Positions 26,183 to 33,999 of a stretch of 64,000 bases of DNA are shown here, piece after piece. Source of the stretch: Bacteroidota bacterium (GTDB taxonomy: Bacteria > Bacteroidota > Bacteroidia > Chitinophagales > Chitinophagaceae); the NCBI GenBank assembly GCA_018970395.1, contig JAGWWM010000004.1, positions 1-64,000 of the forward strand, read 5' to 3'. A model generated the notes under the pieces. That model searched no databases. It had not been told where the DNA came from and worked only from the letters and a program-made list of their open reading frames with translations. Position numbers and translations under genes: made by a program. The first letter of the stretch is position 1. Each line of letters begins with the position of its first letter.

Positions 26183-27112
26183 CTAAGATTCTGTACAGGT
26201 AACGCCTTGCTGACTCAACTTGCTGACATAAGATTTATATTCAATCCCCAGCTGAATAAAAACTTCTTTCATCGCTCCTTCAACTTCGATGGCTGTATTT
26301 TTTTCTTTGCAAAGCATGAATAAGGATGGACCACTTCCAGAGATGCCGCCTCCCAATGCGCCGGCTTCTTTGCTTTTTTGTTTGACGGCTTCAAATCCGG
26401 GTATGAGCATGCTTCTTACCGGCTCTACAATCACGTCTTCCAGACTTCTGCTGATGAGATCATAATTGCCTTGCTCCAGTCCGGCAACCAGTCCTGCAAT
26501 ATTTCCCCATTGACGAATAGCATCTTTGAGTTGCACTTCCTTGCGAAGAATCTGACGTGCATCGCTGGTCTTCACTTCAATCTGCGGATGTACTACTGCC
26601 ACATACATTTCCGGTGCATTTAGTCGAACGATATCTAACGGATGAATAGAGCGCACCAATGTTACGCCACCCATGATGCAGGGCGTAATATTATCTGCGT
26701 GCTTCACGCCGCATGCGAGCTTCTCTCCAAACATGGCAAACTGAATCAATTCATCTTTACTGAATTTATGATTCAGCAAATGATTCGCCGCTACCGCTGC
26801 TCCTGCCGCACTGGCAGCGCTTGATCCTAATCCACTGCCTGGCTTAATACTTTTTTGAATCATTACTTCAAAACCAAATGCATTCCCCTCATGTTGCATA
26901 ATTTCTTTAAATACTACTCCGGCAACATTTTTCTCCGGTTCTGTCGGCAAGCCATAATCATCCAGATTCTGAATGATGATGGTTGGCTCATCTATCAAGC
27001 GCACATGCATGATATCATTGGGAGATTCTAACGCAAATCCCAGGATATCAAAACCACAAACCATATTGGCAACCGTGGCCGGACAATGAACTTTTATAAA
27101 TGCGTTGTTCAT
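26183..27112 (-). CDS. thrB: Homoserine kinase
   Basis: A 309-residue GHMP kinase that phosphorylates homoserine. The phosphate-binding loop is KPGSGLGSSAASAAGAAVAAN near residue 90; the N-terminal motif is VKVHCPATVANMVCGFDILGFA and the C-terminal one GGGISGSGPSLFMLC. It starts 2 bases after the thrA stop and ends 3 bases before thrC, so the three genes form one transcript. Confidence 0.95.
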   Translation of the reverse strand: MNNAFIKVHCPATVANMVCGFDILGFALESPNDIMHVRLIDEPTIIIQNLDDYGLPTEPEKNVAGVVFKEIMQHEGNAFGFEVMIQKSIKPGSGLGSSAASAAGAAVAANHLLNHKFSKDELIQFAMFGEKLACGVKHADNITPCIMGGVTLVRSIHPLDIVRLNAPEMYVAVVHPQIEVKTSDARQILRKEVQLKDAIRQWGNIAGLVAGLEQGNYDLISRSLEDVIVEPVRSMLIPGFEAVKQKSKEAGALGGGISGSGPSLFMLCKEKNTAIEVEGAMKEVFIQLGIEYKSYVSKLSQQGVTCTES

Positions 27113-27114
27113 AC

Positions 27115-29559
27115 TTAAATAGTTCTTAGTATATCGGCAAAGACACCGCTGGCGGTAACATCGGCACCGGCACCGGCACCTTTAATCACCATCGGCTGAT
27201 CACGATAACGATCGGTGTAAAATAATACCAGATTATCCTTGCCATACAAATGATAGAAATCGCTTTCAGCTGGAATATGTTTCAATCCTACTGATGCTTT
27301 CACGTTTCCGTTGTCTGATTTTTCAAAAGAGGCGACAAATTTTAATTTCGCCTGTTGCGCTTTAGCCGCTTGCAGCAAGGAAAGAAAATGCGCTTCCTCC
27401 TGCTCCATGGCGCGATAAAAATCTTCCACAGAACCTTCCTGACAGGATTCAGGCAGAAATCCATTGCAAACAATATCATTCATCTCCAACACTTCACCAG
27501 CTTCTCTGGCAAGAATCATGATTTTACGCATCACATCGGTACCACTCAGATCCAGGCGCGGATCCGGTTCGGTATAACCTTCTTCCTGCGCCTGTCTGAC
27601 TACCGATGCGAAAGAACGACTGCCATCATAATGATTAAAAACAAAATTCAAAGTACCGCTTAGTACAGCTTCCATTTTATTCACCCGATCTCCGCTCTTG
27701 CATAAATCATTTAAAGTACCAATCAACGGCAAGGCAGCCCCCACATTGGTTTCAAATAAAAATGGCGCATTGAATTCTCTAGACAAATGTTTTAATTCAC
27801 GATAGCGCTGATAGGAGGACGATGCAGCAATTTTATTGCATGCCACCACCGCCACACTTTTTTCAAGCAGGCGATGATACTGAGCAGCGACTTCCCCATT
27901 GGCAGTGATATCAGCAAAAACAGAATTAGGTAAATTCTTCTCCAGTATTTTCTGAATGAATTGATCTAAATCCGCCTCTGTGCCATTTTGCAAATCCTCT
28001 TCCCAATTTTGAAGATTGAGTGCCTGTTCCGCCATGAGCATTTTTCTGCTATTGGTAATTCCGGTGATGTTGAGTTGTAAATTCATCTCTCGCTCCAGAA
28101 AAGCCTGCTGGTTTCGGATTTGCCCAATCAACTTCTTCCCTACATTCCCCGCTCCTACCACAAAAAGATGCACTTGTTTTTTGACCGCTTCAAAAAATTC
28201 TTCATGCAATACATTGATGGCTTTTTTGACATCTTTTGAAAAAACAACCGCTGTAATATTTCTTTCGGTTGAGCCCTGGGCGATGGCACGGATATTGACA
28301 CCATGTCTGCCCAATGTACTGAACATGCGACCGCTGACACCCGTATGCAATTTCATATTATCTCCTACTACTGCCACCACCGACAATCCGGTTTCCACTT
28401 GCAGGGGTTGTATTTTTCCCGTAGAGATTTCCAGTTCAAATGCTTTATTCACTGCTTCGCTCGCCTTTTCCGTTTCGCTTTCATTGATCCCCACGCAAAT
28501 GGAATGTTCGGAAGATCCTTGCGTAATGATAATGACATTGATTTTAGCAGCAGCAAGCGCTTCAAACAGGCGTGCTGAAAATCCGGGAATACCGATCATG
28601 CCGCTACCTTCTAGACTAATTATCGCAAGAGCATTGATACTGGAAATACCGCGAATGATATGTTTGTTGTCGGAATGTTGACTGATGCGGGTGCCATCAT
28701 CTTCCGGAGCAAAAGTATTTTTTATAAGAATTGGAATATTCAGATCGAGCGCCGGCTGAATAGTAGGCGGATAAATCACTTTAGCACCAAAATGAGAAAG
28801 CTCCATCGCTTCTTGATAGGATATGGATGGGATGATGCGGGCGTTTGCTACCCAACGCGGATCGGCAGTCATCATGCCACTTACATCAGTCCATATTTCG
28901 AGAACACTGGCGTGAACGGCTGCTGCCAGAATAGCGGCTGTGTAATCTGACCCTCCTCTTCCCAGTGTGGTGGTAATCCCTTTATCATCAGAAGCAATAA
29001 AACCGGGTATGATAGTAGTGGTAGCGGTTTCGGATTTAAAATATGCTTTTACTTGTGCACCGGTTGCTGAAAAATTCACCTGTGCATTGCCGTATTGCTG
29101 ATTGGTTCGAATGAGTTGACGCGCATCTGCCCATGCGGCTTTAATACCACTATATTGCAGTGCGGCCGTAAATATGACGGAAGAAAGCCATTCACCATAG
29201 CTCATCAGCTTGTCTTTCGTTTTAAGCGAAAACTCATTAATGAGTAAAATACCGTTGCATATATCCTCGATCTCATTGCAACTTTTTTTAACCTGACTCA
29301 ACAATCCGCTTTGATGTTGGATAGGTATAAGGGCTTTTACCGTTTCGAGATGACGGTTTTCAATATCGCGTAAAATTCCTTTAAATCCATCATCGCCTCC
29401 TGCTGCCAACTCGCCACTTTTGATCAACTGGTCGGTGGTGCCGCTCATGGCGCTGACGACTACAATCAACGGCTCAGTGCAGGAGGAAAGAATCGCCATT
29501 GCCTGCTTCATGGCCTGCGCAGATCCCATCGAAGTACCCCCAAATTTAAGTACCCGCAT
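27115..29559 (-). CDS. thrA: Bifunctional aspartate kinase/homoserine dehydrogenase
   Basis: An 814-residue fusion enzyme. Residues 1 to about 290 are aspartate kinase (VLKFGGTSMGSAQAM, TTLGRGGSDYTAAILAA, WTDVSGMMTADPR). Two ACT domains follow (about 300-450) and are the likely site of threonine feedback. From about residue 465 comes homoserine dehydrogenase (LFVVGAGNVGKKLIGQI, GTLNFVFNHYDGSRSF, DPRLDLSGTDVMRKI). It opens the thrABC operon. I looked for a Thr/Ile-rich leader peptide upstream and found none. Confidence 0.95.
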   Translation of the reverse strand: MRVLKFGGTSMGSAQAMKQAMAILSSCTEPLIVVVSAMSGTTDQLIKSGELAAGGDDGFKGILRDIENRHLETVKALIPIQHQSGLLSQVKKSCNEIEDICNGILLINEFSLKTKDKLMSYGEWLSSVIFTAALQYSGIKAAWADARQLIRTNQQYGNAQVNFSATGAQVKAYFKSETATTTIIPGFIASDDKGITTTLGRGGSDYTAAILAAAVHASVLEIWTDVSGMMTADPRWVANARIIPSISYQEAMELSHFGAKVIYPPTIQPALDLNIPILIKNTFAPEDDGTRISQHSDNKHIIRGISSINALAIISLEGSGMIGIPGFSARLFEALAAAKINVIIITQGSSEHSICVGINESETEKASEAVNKAFELEISTGKIQPLQVETGLSVVAVVGDNMKLHTGVSGRMFSTLGRHGVNIRAIAQGSTERNITAVVFSKDVKKAINVLHEEFFEAVKKQVHLFVVGAGNVGKKLIGQIRNQQAFLEREMNLQLNITGITNSRKMLMAEQALNLQNWEEDLQNGTEADLDQFIQKILEKNLPNSVFADITANGEVAAQYHRLLEKSVAVVACNKIAASSSYQRYRELKHLSREFNAPFLFETNVGAALPLIGTLNDLCKSGDRVNKMEAVLSGTLNFVFNHYDGSRSFASVVRQAQEEGYTEPDPRLDLSGTDVMRKIMILAREAGEVLEMNDIVCNGFLPESCQEGSVEDFYRAMEQEEAHFLSLLQAAKAQQAKLKFVASFEKSDNGNVKASVGLKHIPAESDFYHLYGKDNLVLFYTDRYRDQPMVIKGAGAGADVTASGVFADILRTI

Positions 29560-29581
29560 GTGTTATTTTTTTGCTTCCTAT

Positions 29582-29611
29582 GCAAGGTAAAAGTCTTACG
29601 GAACACAACAA
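29582..29611 (-). promoter_or_regulatory. Possible thrA promoter
   Basis: On the minus strand, TTG at 29609-29611 is followed after 19 bases by TACCTTGC (29582-29589). This is similar to the Bacteroidota TTG / TAnnTTTG pattern but has two mismatches in the downstream box. It lies 23 bases before the thrA start. Confidence 0.3.
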
Positions 29612-29644
29612 TTGTTAGTCGGTAAAAAACATTTAGTGAGTCGC

Positions 29645-29670
29645 AAAAAAAATCCCCCTCTTGGAGGGGG
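29645..29670 (-). terminator. Rho-independent terminator after the type IX-sorted protein gene
   Basis: Read on the minus strand, a perfect 7-base-pair stem CCCCCTC / GAGGGGG with a 3-base loop (29654-29670) is followed by eight T residues (29645-29652). It lies 20 bases after the stop codon at 29690 and separates that gene from thrA. Confidence 0.8.
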
Positions 29671-29689
29671 ACTAAGGGGGAGGGAAATC

Positions 29690-30874
29690 TTAATTCCCTT
29701 GCAATATCAGCTTATCCGTATAAATTGATTTGGAAGCAGGATCTGTTAATTTCAACAAATACGTTCCTCTGGCGATTTTAGCGGGAATATTTAGCTGGAA
29801 TGTCTGGGCTCCGTTATTCAGATTTACATTTTGCTGATGCACCAGCTTGCCCGACAAATCCATTAATTGCACCTGATGATTGCCACTAACCGCTTTTGTC
29901 ATACTGATCTGTACCCGGTTTCCAACTACAGGGTTCGGATAAAGCTGAATTAGTGCATTGGAAGCTGCAATGTTATTAGTTGGGTTAGACTTCGCTTTTC
30001 TGGCCAGTAAATGTCCGCTTGCAAGATCGGAAAGATTTAACTTGGGAACATGATTAACAAAATAAGGTCGGGCTTCCCAGTTTTTGGGATCAACCACATA
30101 ACTGTTTTGATCGCCATTGCTGCAACTTAAAATCAACTCTCCGCTTGCAAGAGCAGCAGCGCCATTAGAGGTGAAGGAGGCAGGCAATCCCTTAATTGCA
30201 CCCAAATAATGAGTGATTTTATTAGCGGGATTGAATTGATAAATATGATTTCTCATGGTAATCAGGTAAAGATTATCATCATCTCCCATTACCATATCCC
30301 CACCGAAAGAAGCACAGGAACTATGAACAGAATTTTGTCCATTGCTGCGTGCATCTACCAGTTGACCGAGGTCTTTTATGCTTGGTGTATTCCCGGTAGT
30401 AAATTCAATCAAATGCATTGCATCGTTGGTAAGTGCGTATCCAACCCCTTTATTGCCAATGGCCATACGGGTGATCTGATGTTCAACTTTATTAAAATCC
30501 AGTTGATCCAGGACGGGTGAAGTAATGGAAAAGAATTTAGAAACGCCGTTTTCTTCCAAATTTGTCCAACGTAATTCTTTTTGAAACATTGGAATAAAAA
30601 AGAGTTTTTGTGAAGCAGCCGCATATCCTGCAGCAGCAACCATTTCTCCTGAATAGTTTCTTCCGCTGTTGCGTTGTGTAAAGCCATTCATCAGCGGGAC
30701 CGACTGTTGATGATCATAAACCAATTTTACAGAAGCATCATCCGGTGCAGAAAAAGACTGGATACTTTTCCATTGTTGAGGGGCATCTGTGGCTCCGAAT
30801 CCATAAATAGCAGCCCTTTGTGCAAAAGCGGCAGTCGTTGTTACCATTAGAAAAGGCAGGATAAAACGTTTCAT
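29690..30874 (-). CDS. Secreted protein with type IX sorting domain
   Basis: A 394-residue exported protein. It begins with a signal peptide (MKRFILPFLMVTTTAAFA, cleavage near residue 19). The middle part has short repeated beta segments (LNFADLGQ-type strands such as DNLYLITMRNHIYQFNP) that suggest a beta-propeller-like fold. Residues about 312-394 form a type A sorting domain: LYPNPVVGNRVQIS, VQLMDLSGKLVHQQ and a final GTYLLKLTD...KLILQ. It would cross the outer membrane through the type IX system and be anchored or released. The precise function is unknown. It stands alone, with its own terminator. Confidence 0.85.
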   Translation of the reverse strand: MKRFILPFLMVTTTAAFAQRAAIYGFGATDAPQQWKSIQSFSAPDDASVKLVYDHQQSVPLMNGFTQRNSGRNYSGEMVAAAGYAAASQKLFFIPMFQKELRWTNLEENGVSKFFSITSPVLDQLDFNKVEHQITRMAIGNKGVGYALTNDAMHLIEFTTGNTPSIKDLGQLVDARSNGQNSVHSSCASFGGDMVMGDDDNLYLITMRNHIYQFNPANKITHYLGAIKGLPASFTSNGAAALASGELILSCSNGDQNSYVVDPKNWEARPYFVNHVPKLNLSDLASGHLLARKAKSNPTNNIAASNALIQLYPNPVVGNRVQISMTKAVSGNHQVQLMDLSGKLVHQQNVNLNNGAQTFQLNIPAKIARGTYLLKLTDPASKSIYTDKLILQGN

Positions 30875-30940
30875 AATTAAGGTGGTTTTAATTCAGAATA
30901 AAATTAAATACTTTCTCGTAAAAATAAAAACAGATTTTCA

Positions 30941-31822
30941 TCAGATATTAAAAGAATTTCGATAGAACCGGATCAATCCATCCATCGGTTCTTTGAGGAT
31001 GTGTCCGCAGGTAAATCCGTATTGTTTACATAAAGCCTGAATTGTATCCTTAAATGCATCTGCGATACTGCCTGTAAAATGAATGGGTAGTTTTCTGCTT
31101 TGAGGATATTGGGTGAGATGGGTGAAAAAGAAATCATTGAGTCCATCTTCAATCATATTTTCAATCATGTAATGCCCTCGGTTTTCTGCCAGAAACTTTG
31201 CAAAACCAGCCAGATACCTGTTTGCCAGGGGTTGTCGGTAAACCCGATTTAAAATTTCATCTTTATCTGTTTCGAATTGTCTGTCAAAACGCTGCATTAA
31301 TTCCTGGTCGAAAGTTTGATAAAGGTAATGCTGTAGGACTATTTTCCCCAGATAGGCTCCGCTGCCCTCATCTCCCAGCACATAGCCCAGGCCCGGACTA
31401 TTTCGCTTAATCTTTTTACCGTCATAATAACAGGAATTGGAACCCGTGCCTAGGATGCATGCAATCCCGGGCTCTTGTCCGCATAAGGCATGTGCCGCGC
31501 CCATCAGATCGTGATAGATGGAAATATCGGGACAATGAGATTGAAAAACAAGTTGCAGTGCTTTTTTTACTTTATTGGAATTGACTTTATTGGAACAACC
31601 CGTGCCATAAAAGACAATACGGTCAATTTTATTTTTTTTGAGGGCAGGAACCAGAGCAGATTGCAGTAGCGAGACGATCTCCTGTTCTTCCATGAAATAA
31701 GGACTAATCCCCTCAGTATAAATGATTTTTTTTTGGCTGCCGGATAACAGGCACCAAGTTGTTTTGGTGGAACCGCTGTCTGCGAGCAGCAGTTGTTGGG
31801 ATTTGTTTTTAGTTGCTCTCAT
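30941..31822 (-). CDS. N-acetylglucosamine kinase-like protein (BadF/BadG/BcrA ATPase family)
   Basis: A 293-residue ASKHA-fold protein. The phosphate-1 loop is LLADSGSTKTTWCLL near residue 13; phosphate-2 is ACILGTGSNSCYYDG near residue 138, followed by GLGYVLGDEGSGAYLGKI, and the adenosine motif is HFTGSIADAF near residue 247. The family includes eukaryotic-type N-acetylglucosamine kinases, and in Bacteroidota such genes are usually annotated so. Amino sugar salvage from peptidoglycan or chitin is a reasonable inference. It is transcribed divergently from the S41-like gene. Confidence 0.8.
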   Translation of the reverse strand: MRATKNKSQQLLLADSGSTKTTWCLLSGSQKKIIYTEGISPYFMEEQEIVSLLQSALVPALKKNKIDRIVFYGTGCSNKVNSNKVKKALQLVFQSHCPDISIYHDLMGAAHALCGQEPGIACILGTGSNSCYYDGKKIKRNSPGLGYVLGDEGSGAYLGKIVLQHYLYQTFDQELMQRFDRQFETDKDEILNRVYRQPLANRYLAGFAKFLAENRGHYMIENMIEDGLNDFFFTHLTQYPQSRKLPIHFTGSIADAFKDTIQALCKQYGFTCGHILKEPMDGLIRFYRNSFNI

Positions 31823-31869
31823 TGTTGAGGTGTAATTTAATAAGTTTTTTTAATGCGTTTTTCTTTCAA

Positions 31870-31942
31870 AATGATTGTTTTTCTTGATGTAGGTTAATTA
31901 TACCGATCTAAATATATACCATTTTGCATAATAACAATCATT
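31870..31942. promoter_or_regulatory. 10-base inverted repeat around the divergent promoter region
   Basis: AATGATTGTT at 31870-31879 and its exact complement AACAATCATT at 31933-31942 are 53 bases apart, in the gap between the kinase and the S41-like gene. On the minus strand the second arm supplies TTG at 31935-31937, which stands 18 bases before TATATTTA (31909-31916), a near match to TAnnTTTG. The arm therefore covers the likely -33 element of the kinase promoter. This is a candidate operator pair. Confidence 0.4.
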
Positions 31943-31996
31943 CTTACGCTCCAATTCCCCATTAATTCATGAACTTTGCCGGCATTAATACGAAAT

Positions 31997-32881
31997 ATGA
32001 ACGCAAATAAAAAACAAACCTGGCTTCCTGTCATCTTTACACTAATCTTAATTTTAGGAATGGTTTTTGGCTATAAACTCCGGGATGATATGGGTGACTT
32101 CACTCCGGGTTTTCTGAAATCTTCCTCCAAAGATCTTTATGAAGATGCGATCGGATTGATTGAAAAAAAATATGTGGACACCATTCAAAAAGATTCGCTG
32201 GAAACAGTTGCAATAAAAAGTTTTTTACAATCACTCGATCCTTATTCCGACTATACTCCTTTGATCGCTAATCAAACTGCACCGGCTAAGATTGCTACCG
32301 ATGGCATTGATAGTGCGGTTCTCCTCAAACCCACCATTGGTTATATTCGTATCAGTGAGTTCACAGAAAAAACCTACGAGTCCTTCATGAAAAAAATGGA
32401 GATGTTGAATCAATCCGGGATGCAACAACTCATTCTTGATTTAAGCAATAATAAAGGAGGAATCATCGAGGAGGCGGTGGAAATAGCAGATGAATTTATT
32501 GAAAGCAATAAAATCATCGCTACCGTTAAAGGCAAAGCTCTACCAGATAAAAGCTTTATCACTAAAAGACCCGGACAATTTGAAAAAGGGAAAGTGGCGG
32601 TAATCATCAATGAACATACAGCCTCCGCAGCAGAATTGCTAGCTGCTGCTTTGCAGGACTATAAACGAGCGACCATTATTGGTAAAAATTCAGGAGGTAA
32701 CGCCTTCATTCAGGAATCGTTTACTTTAAAAAACGGAAGCATCATACAACTTTCAGTAGCCCGTTTTTACACTTCGCAAGGACGATGTTTGCAACCATCT
32801 GATACCGGCAGACTAAAACCCGAAATTATAGCATCAGATGTGGATGCCATTCAACAAAGTCTGGAATGGTTGAAGCGCTAA
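31997..32881 (+). CDS. S41-family peptidase homologue, reduced and probably inactive
   Basis: A 294-residue protein with one N-terminal membrane anchor (about residues 9-26) and an S41 (C-terminal processing peptidase) core. The core shows IGYIRISEFTE near 114, LILDLSNNKGG near 145 and NEHTASAAELLAAAL with the catalytic serine S210. The lysine normally found in a FGKG-type motif is replaced: the segment reads IIGKNSGGNAFIQ, placing N235 there. The PDZ domain between the helical cap and the core is missing; only about 25 residues separate LDPYSDYTP from the core. ATG 31997 was chosen because the anchor begins just after it. Confidence 0.75.
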   Translation: MNANKKQTWLPVIFTLILILGMVFGYKLRDDMGDFTPGFLKSSSKDLYEDAIGLIEKKYVDTIQKDSLETVAIKSFLQSLDPYSDYTPLIANQTAPAKIATDGIDSAVLLKPTIGYIRISEFTEKTYESFMKKMEMLNQSGMQQLILDLSNNKGGIIEEAVEIADEFIESNKIIATVKGKALPDKSFITKRPGQFEKGKVAVIINEHTASAAELLAAALQDYKRATIIGKNSGGNAFIQESFTLKNGSIIQLSVARFYTSQGRCLQPSDTGRLKPEIIASDVDAIQQSLEWLKR

Positions 32882-32882
32882 C

Positions 32883-32908
32883 TTGCACTTAAATTTAGTT
32901 TACCTTTG
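32883..32908 (+). promoter_or_regulatory. Candidate promoter of the cystathionine beta-synthase-like gene
   Basis: TACCTTTG at 32901-32908 matches the Bacteroidota -7 box TAnnTTTG exactly. A TTG at 32883-32885 lies 15 bases upstream, shorter than the usual spacing. The start codon is 19 bases downstream. Confidence 0.45.
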
Positions 32909-32926
32909 CGTTTAGAATTAAACTGA

Positions 32927-33907
32927 ATGGATATTAAAAACAACATACTTGAAACCATTGGACACACCCCAATTATCCGTCTCAATAAAGTAACAGCTCA
33001 CCTACCCTGTGTGGTGACTGCCAAAGTGGATTATTTCAACCCGGGTCATAGTATTAAAGACCGCATGGCATTGAAAATGGTAGAGGTTGCTGAAAAAGAA
33101 GGCAAGCTCAAACCAGGTGGAACCATCATTGAATGTACCAGTGGCAATACGGGTATGGGACTGGCTCTTGCCGCTATAGTCAAAGGATACAAATGCATTT
33201 TTGCTACAACCGACAAACAAAGCAAGGAAAAAATTGACATCCTCCGTGCGGTGGGTGCCGAAGTAATTGTTTGCCCAACTAATGTAGAACCCGAGGATCC
33301 GAGAAGTTATTATTCCGTTGCCAAACAACTGGCCAAAGAAATTTCTAATTCCTATCACTTCAATCAATACGATAACCTGGCGAATCGGTTGGCACATTAT
33401 GAAACCACCGGTCCGGAAATTTGGAATCAAACAGAGGGAAAAATAACCCATCTCGTTTGTACGGCAGGCACAGGAGGAACTGTTACCGGAACGGCTCAAT
33501 TTCTGAAAGAAAAAAATCCCAATGTTCAAATCTGGGCCATTGATGTGTATGGCTCATTACTCACGAAATATTTCAGAACGGGAGAAATCGATATGAATGA
33601 AGTACACCCTTACGTAAGTGAAGGGTTTGGTGAAGATTTTGTTCCCGGCAACTACGACATGAGTGTAATCGATCATTTCGAACAGGTTACGGATAAAGAC
33701 GGTGCTATCATGGCAAGAAGACTCGCCAAAGAAGAAGGATTATTCTGCGGCTATAGCGCCGGCAGCTGTGTACAAGGCTTGCTACAATTAGCAGATCGTC
33801 TCAAACCGGAAGACCTGGTGGTTTGTATTCTTCACGATCATGGGAGTCGTTATGTGGGGAAAGTGTATAATGATGAGTGGATGAAGGCAAAAGGGTTTTT
33901 GGAATAA
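32927..33907 (+). CDS. Cystathionine beta-synthase-like PLP enzyme (cysteine synthase family)
   Basis: A 326-residue fold-type II PLP enzyme. K44 in FNPGHSIKDRMALKM is the PLP lysine; SGNTGMGLALAAIVKGYKC binds substrate carboxylate and TAGTGGTVTGTAQFL is the phosphate loop. Segments such as NLANRLAHYETTGPEIW, EGFGEDFVPGNYD and FCGYSAGSCVQG resemble cystathionine beta-synthase more than CysK, but the C-terminal CBS regulatory domains are absent. It likely condenses serine (or an activated serine) with homocysteine or a sulfur nucleophile. The substrate cannot be settled from the sequence. Confidence 0.82.
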   Translation: MDIKNNILETIGHTPIIRLNKVTAHLPCVVTAKVDYFNPGHSIKDRMALKMVEVAEKEGKLKPGGTIIECTSGNTGMGLALAAIVKGYKCIFATTDKQSKEKIDILRAVGAEVIVCPTNVEPEDPRSYYSVAKQLAKEISNSYHFNQYDNLANRLAHYETTGPEIWNQTEGKITHLVCTAGTGGTVTGTAQFLKEKNPNVQIWAIDVYGSLLTKYFRTGEIDMNEVHPYVSEGFGEDFVPGNYDMSVIDHFEQVTDKDGAIMARRLAKEEGLFCGYSAGSCVQGLLQLADRLKPEDLVVCILHDHGSRYVGKVYNDEWMKAKGFLE

Positions 33908-33909
33908 TT

Positions 33910-33941
33910 TCCTCCCCCTGAATCCCCCTCCAAAGGGGGGA
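33910..33941. terminator. Poly-C/poly-G hairpin between convergent genes
   Basis: A stem formed by CCCCCT and AGGGGGG around a short loop (33923-33941), preceded by CCTCCCCCTGAAT, follows the stop of the plus-strand gene by 3 bases. It resembles, in inverted order, the hairpin at 29645-29685 (CCCCCTC...GAGGGGGACTAAGGGGGAGG), so it is probably an interspersed repeat that also works as a terminator. It has no long T-run on either side. Confidence 0.5.
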
Positions 33942-33962
33942 TAAATCCTAACTGTATTCATC

Positions 33963-33984
33963 GACAACTTGACAACCGGACAAC
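33963..33984. repeat. Three GACAAC units with 8-base spacing
   Basis: GACAAC occurs at 33963, 33971 and 33979, each 8 bases apart, in the 92-base gap between two convergent genes. No function is evident. Confidence 0.5.
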
Positions 33985-33999
33985 ACTTTTTTATCCACC

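Noticed and set aside
28016-28681. Long plus-strand open frame (221 codons) within thrA
   Set aside because: It is antisense to the well-conserved aspartate kinase/homoserine dehydrogenase and has no recognisable motif.
29560-29689. Threonine/isoleucine leader peptide for thrABC
   Set aside because: The region before thrA was read in all minus-strand frames; no run of Thr or Ile codons followed by a terminator hairpin was found. The hairpin there belongs to the gene upstream.
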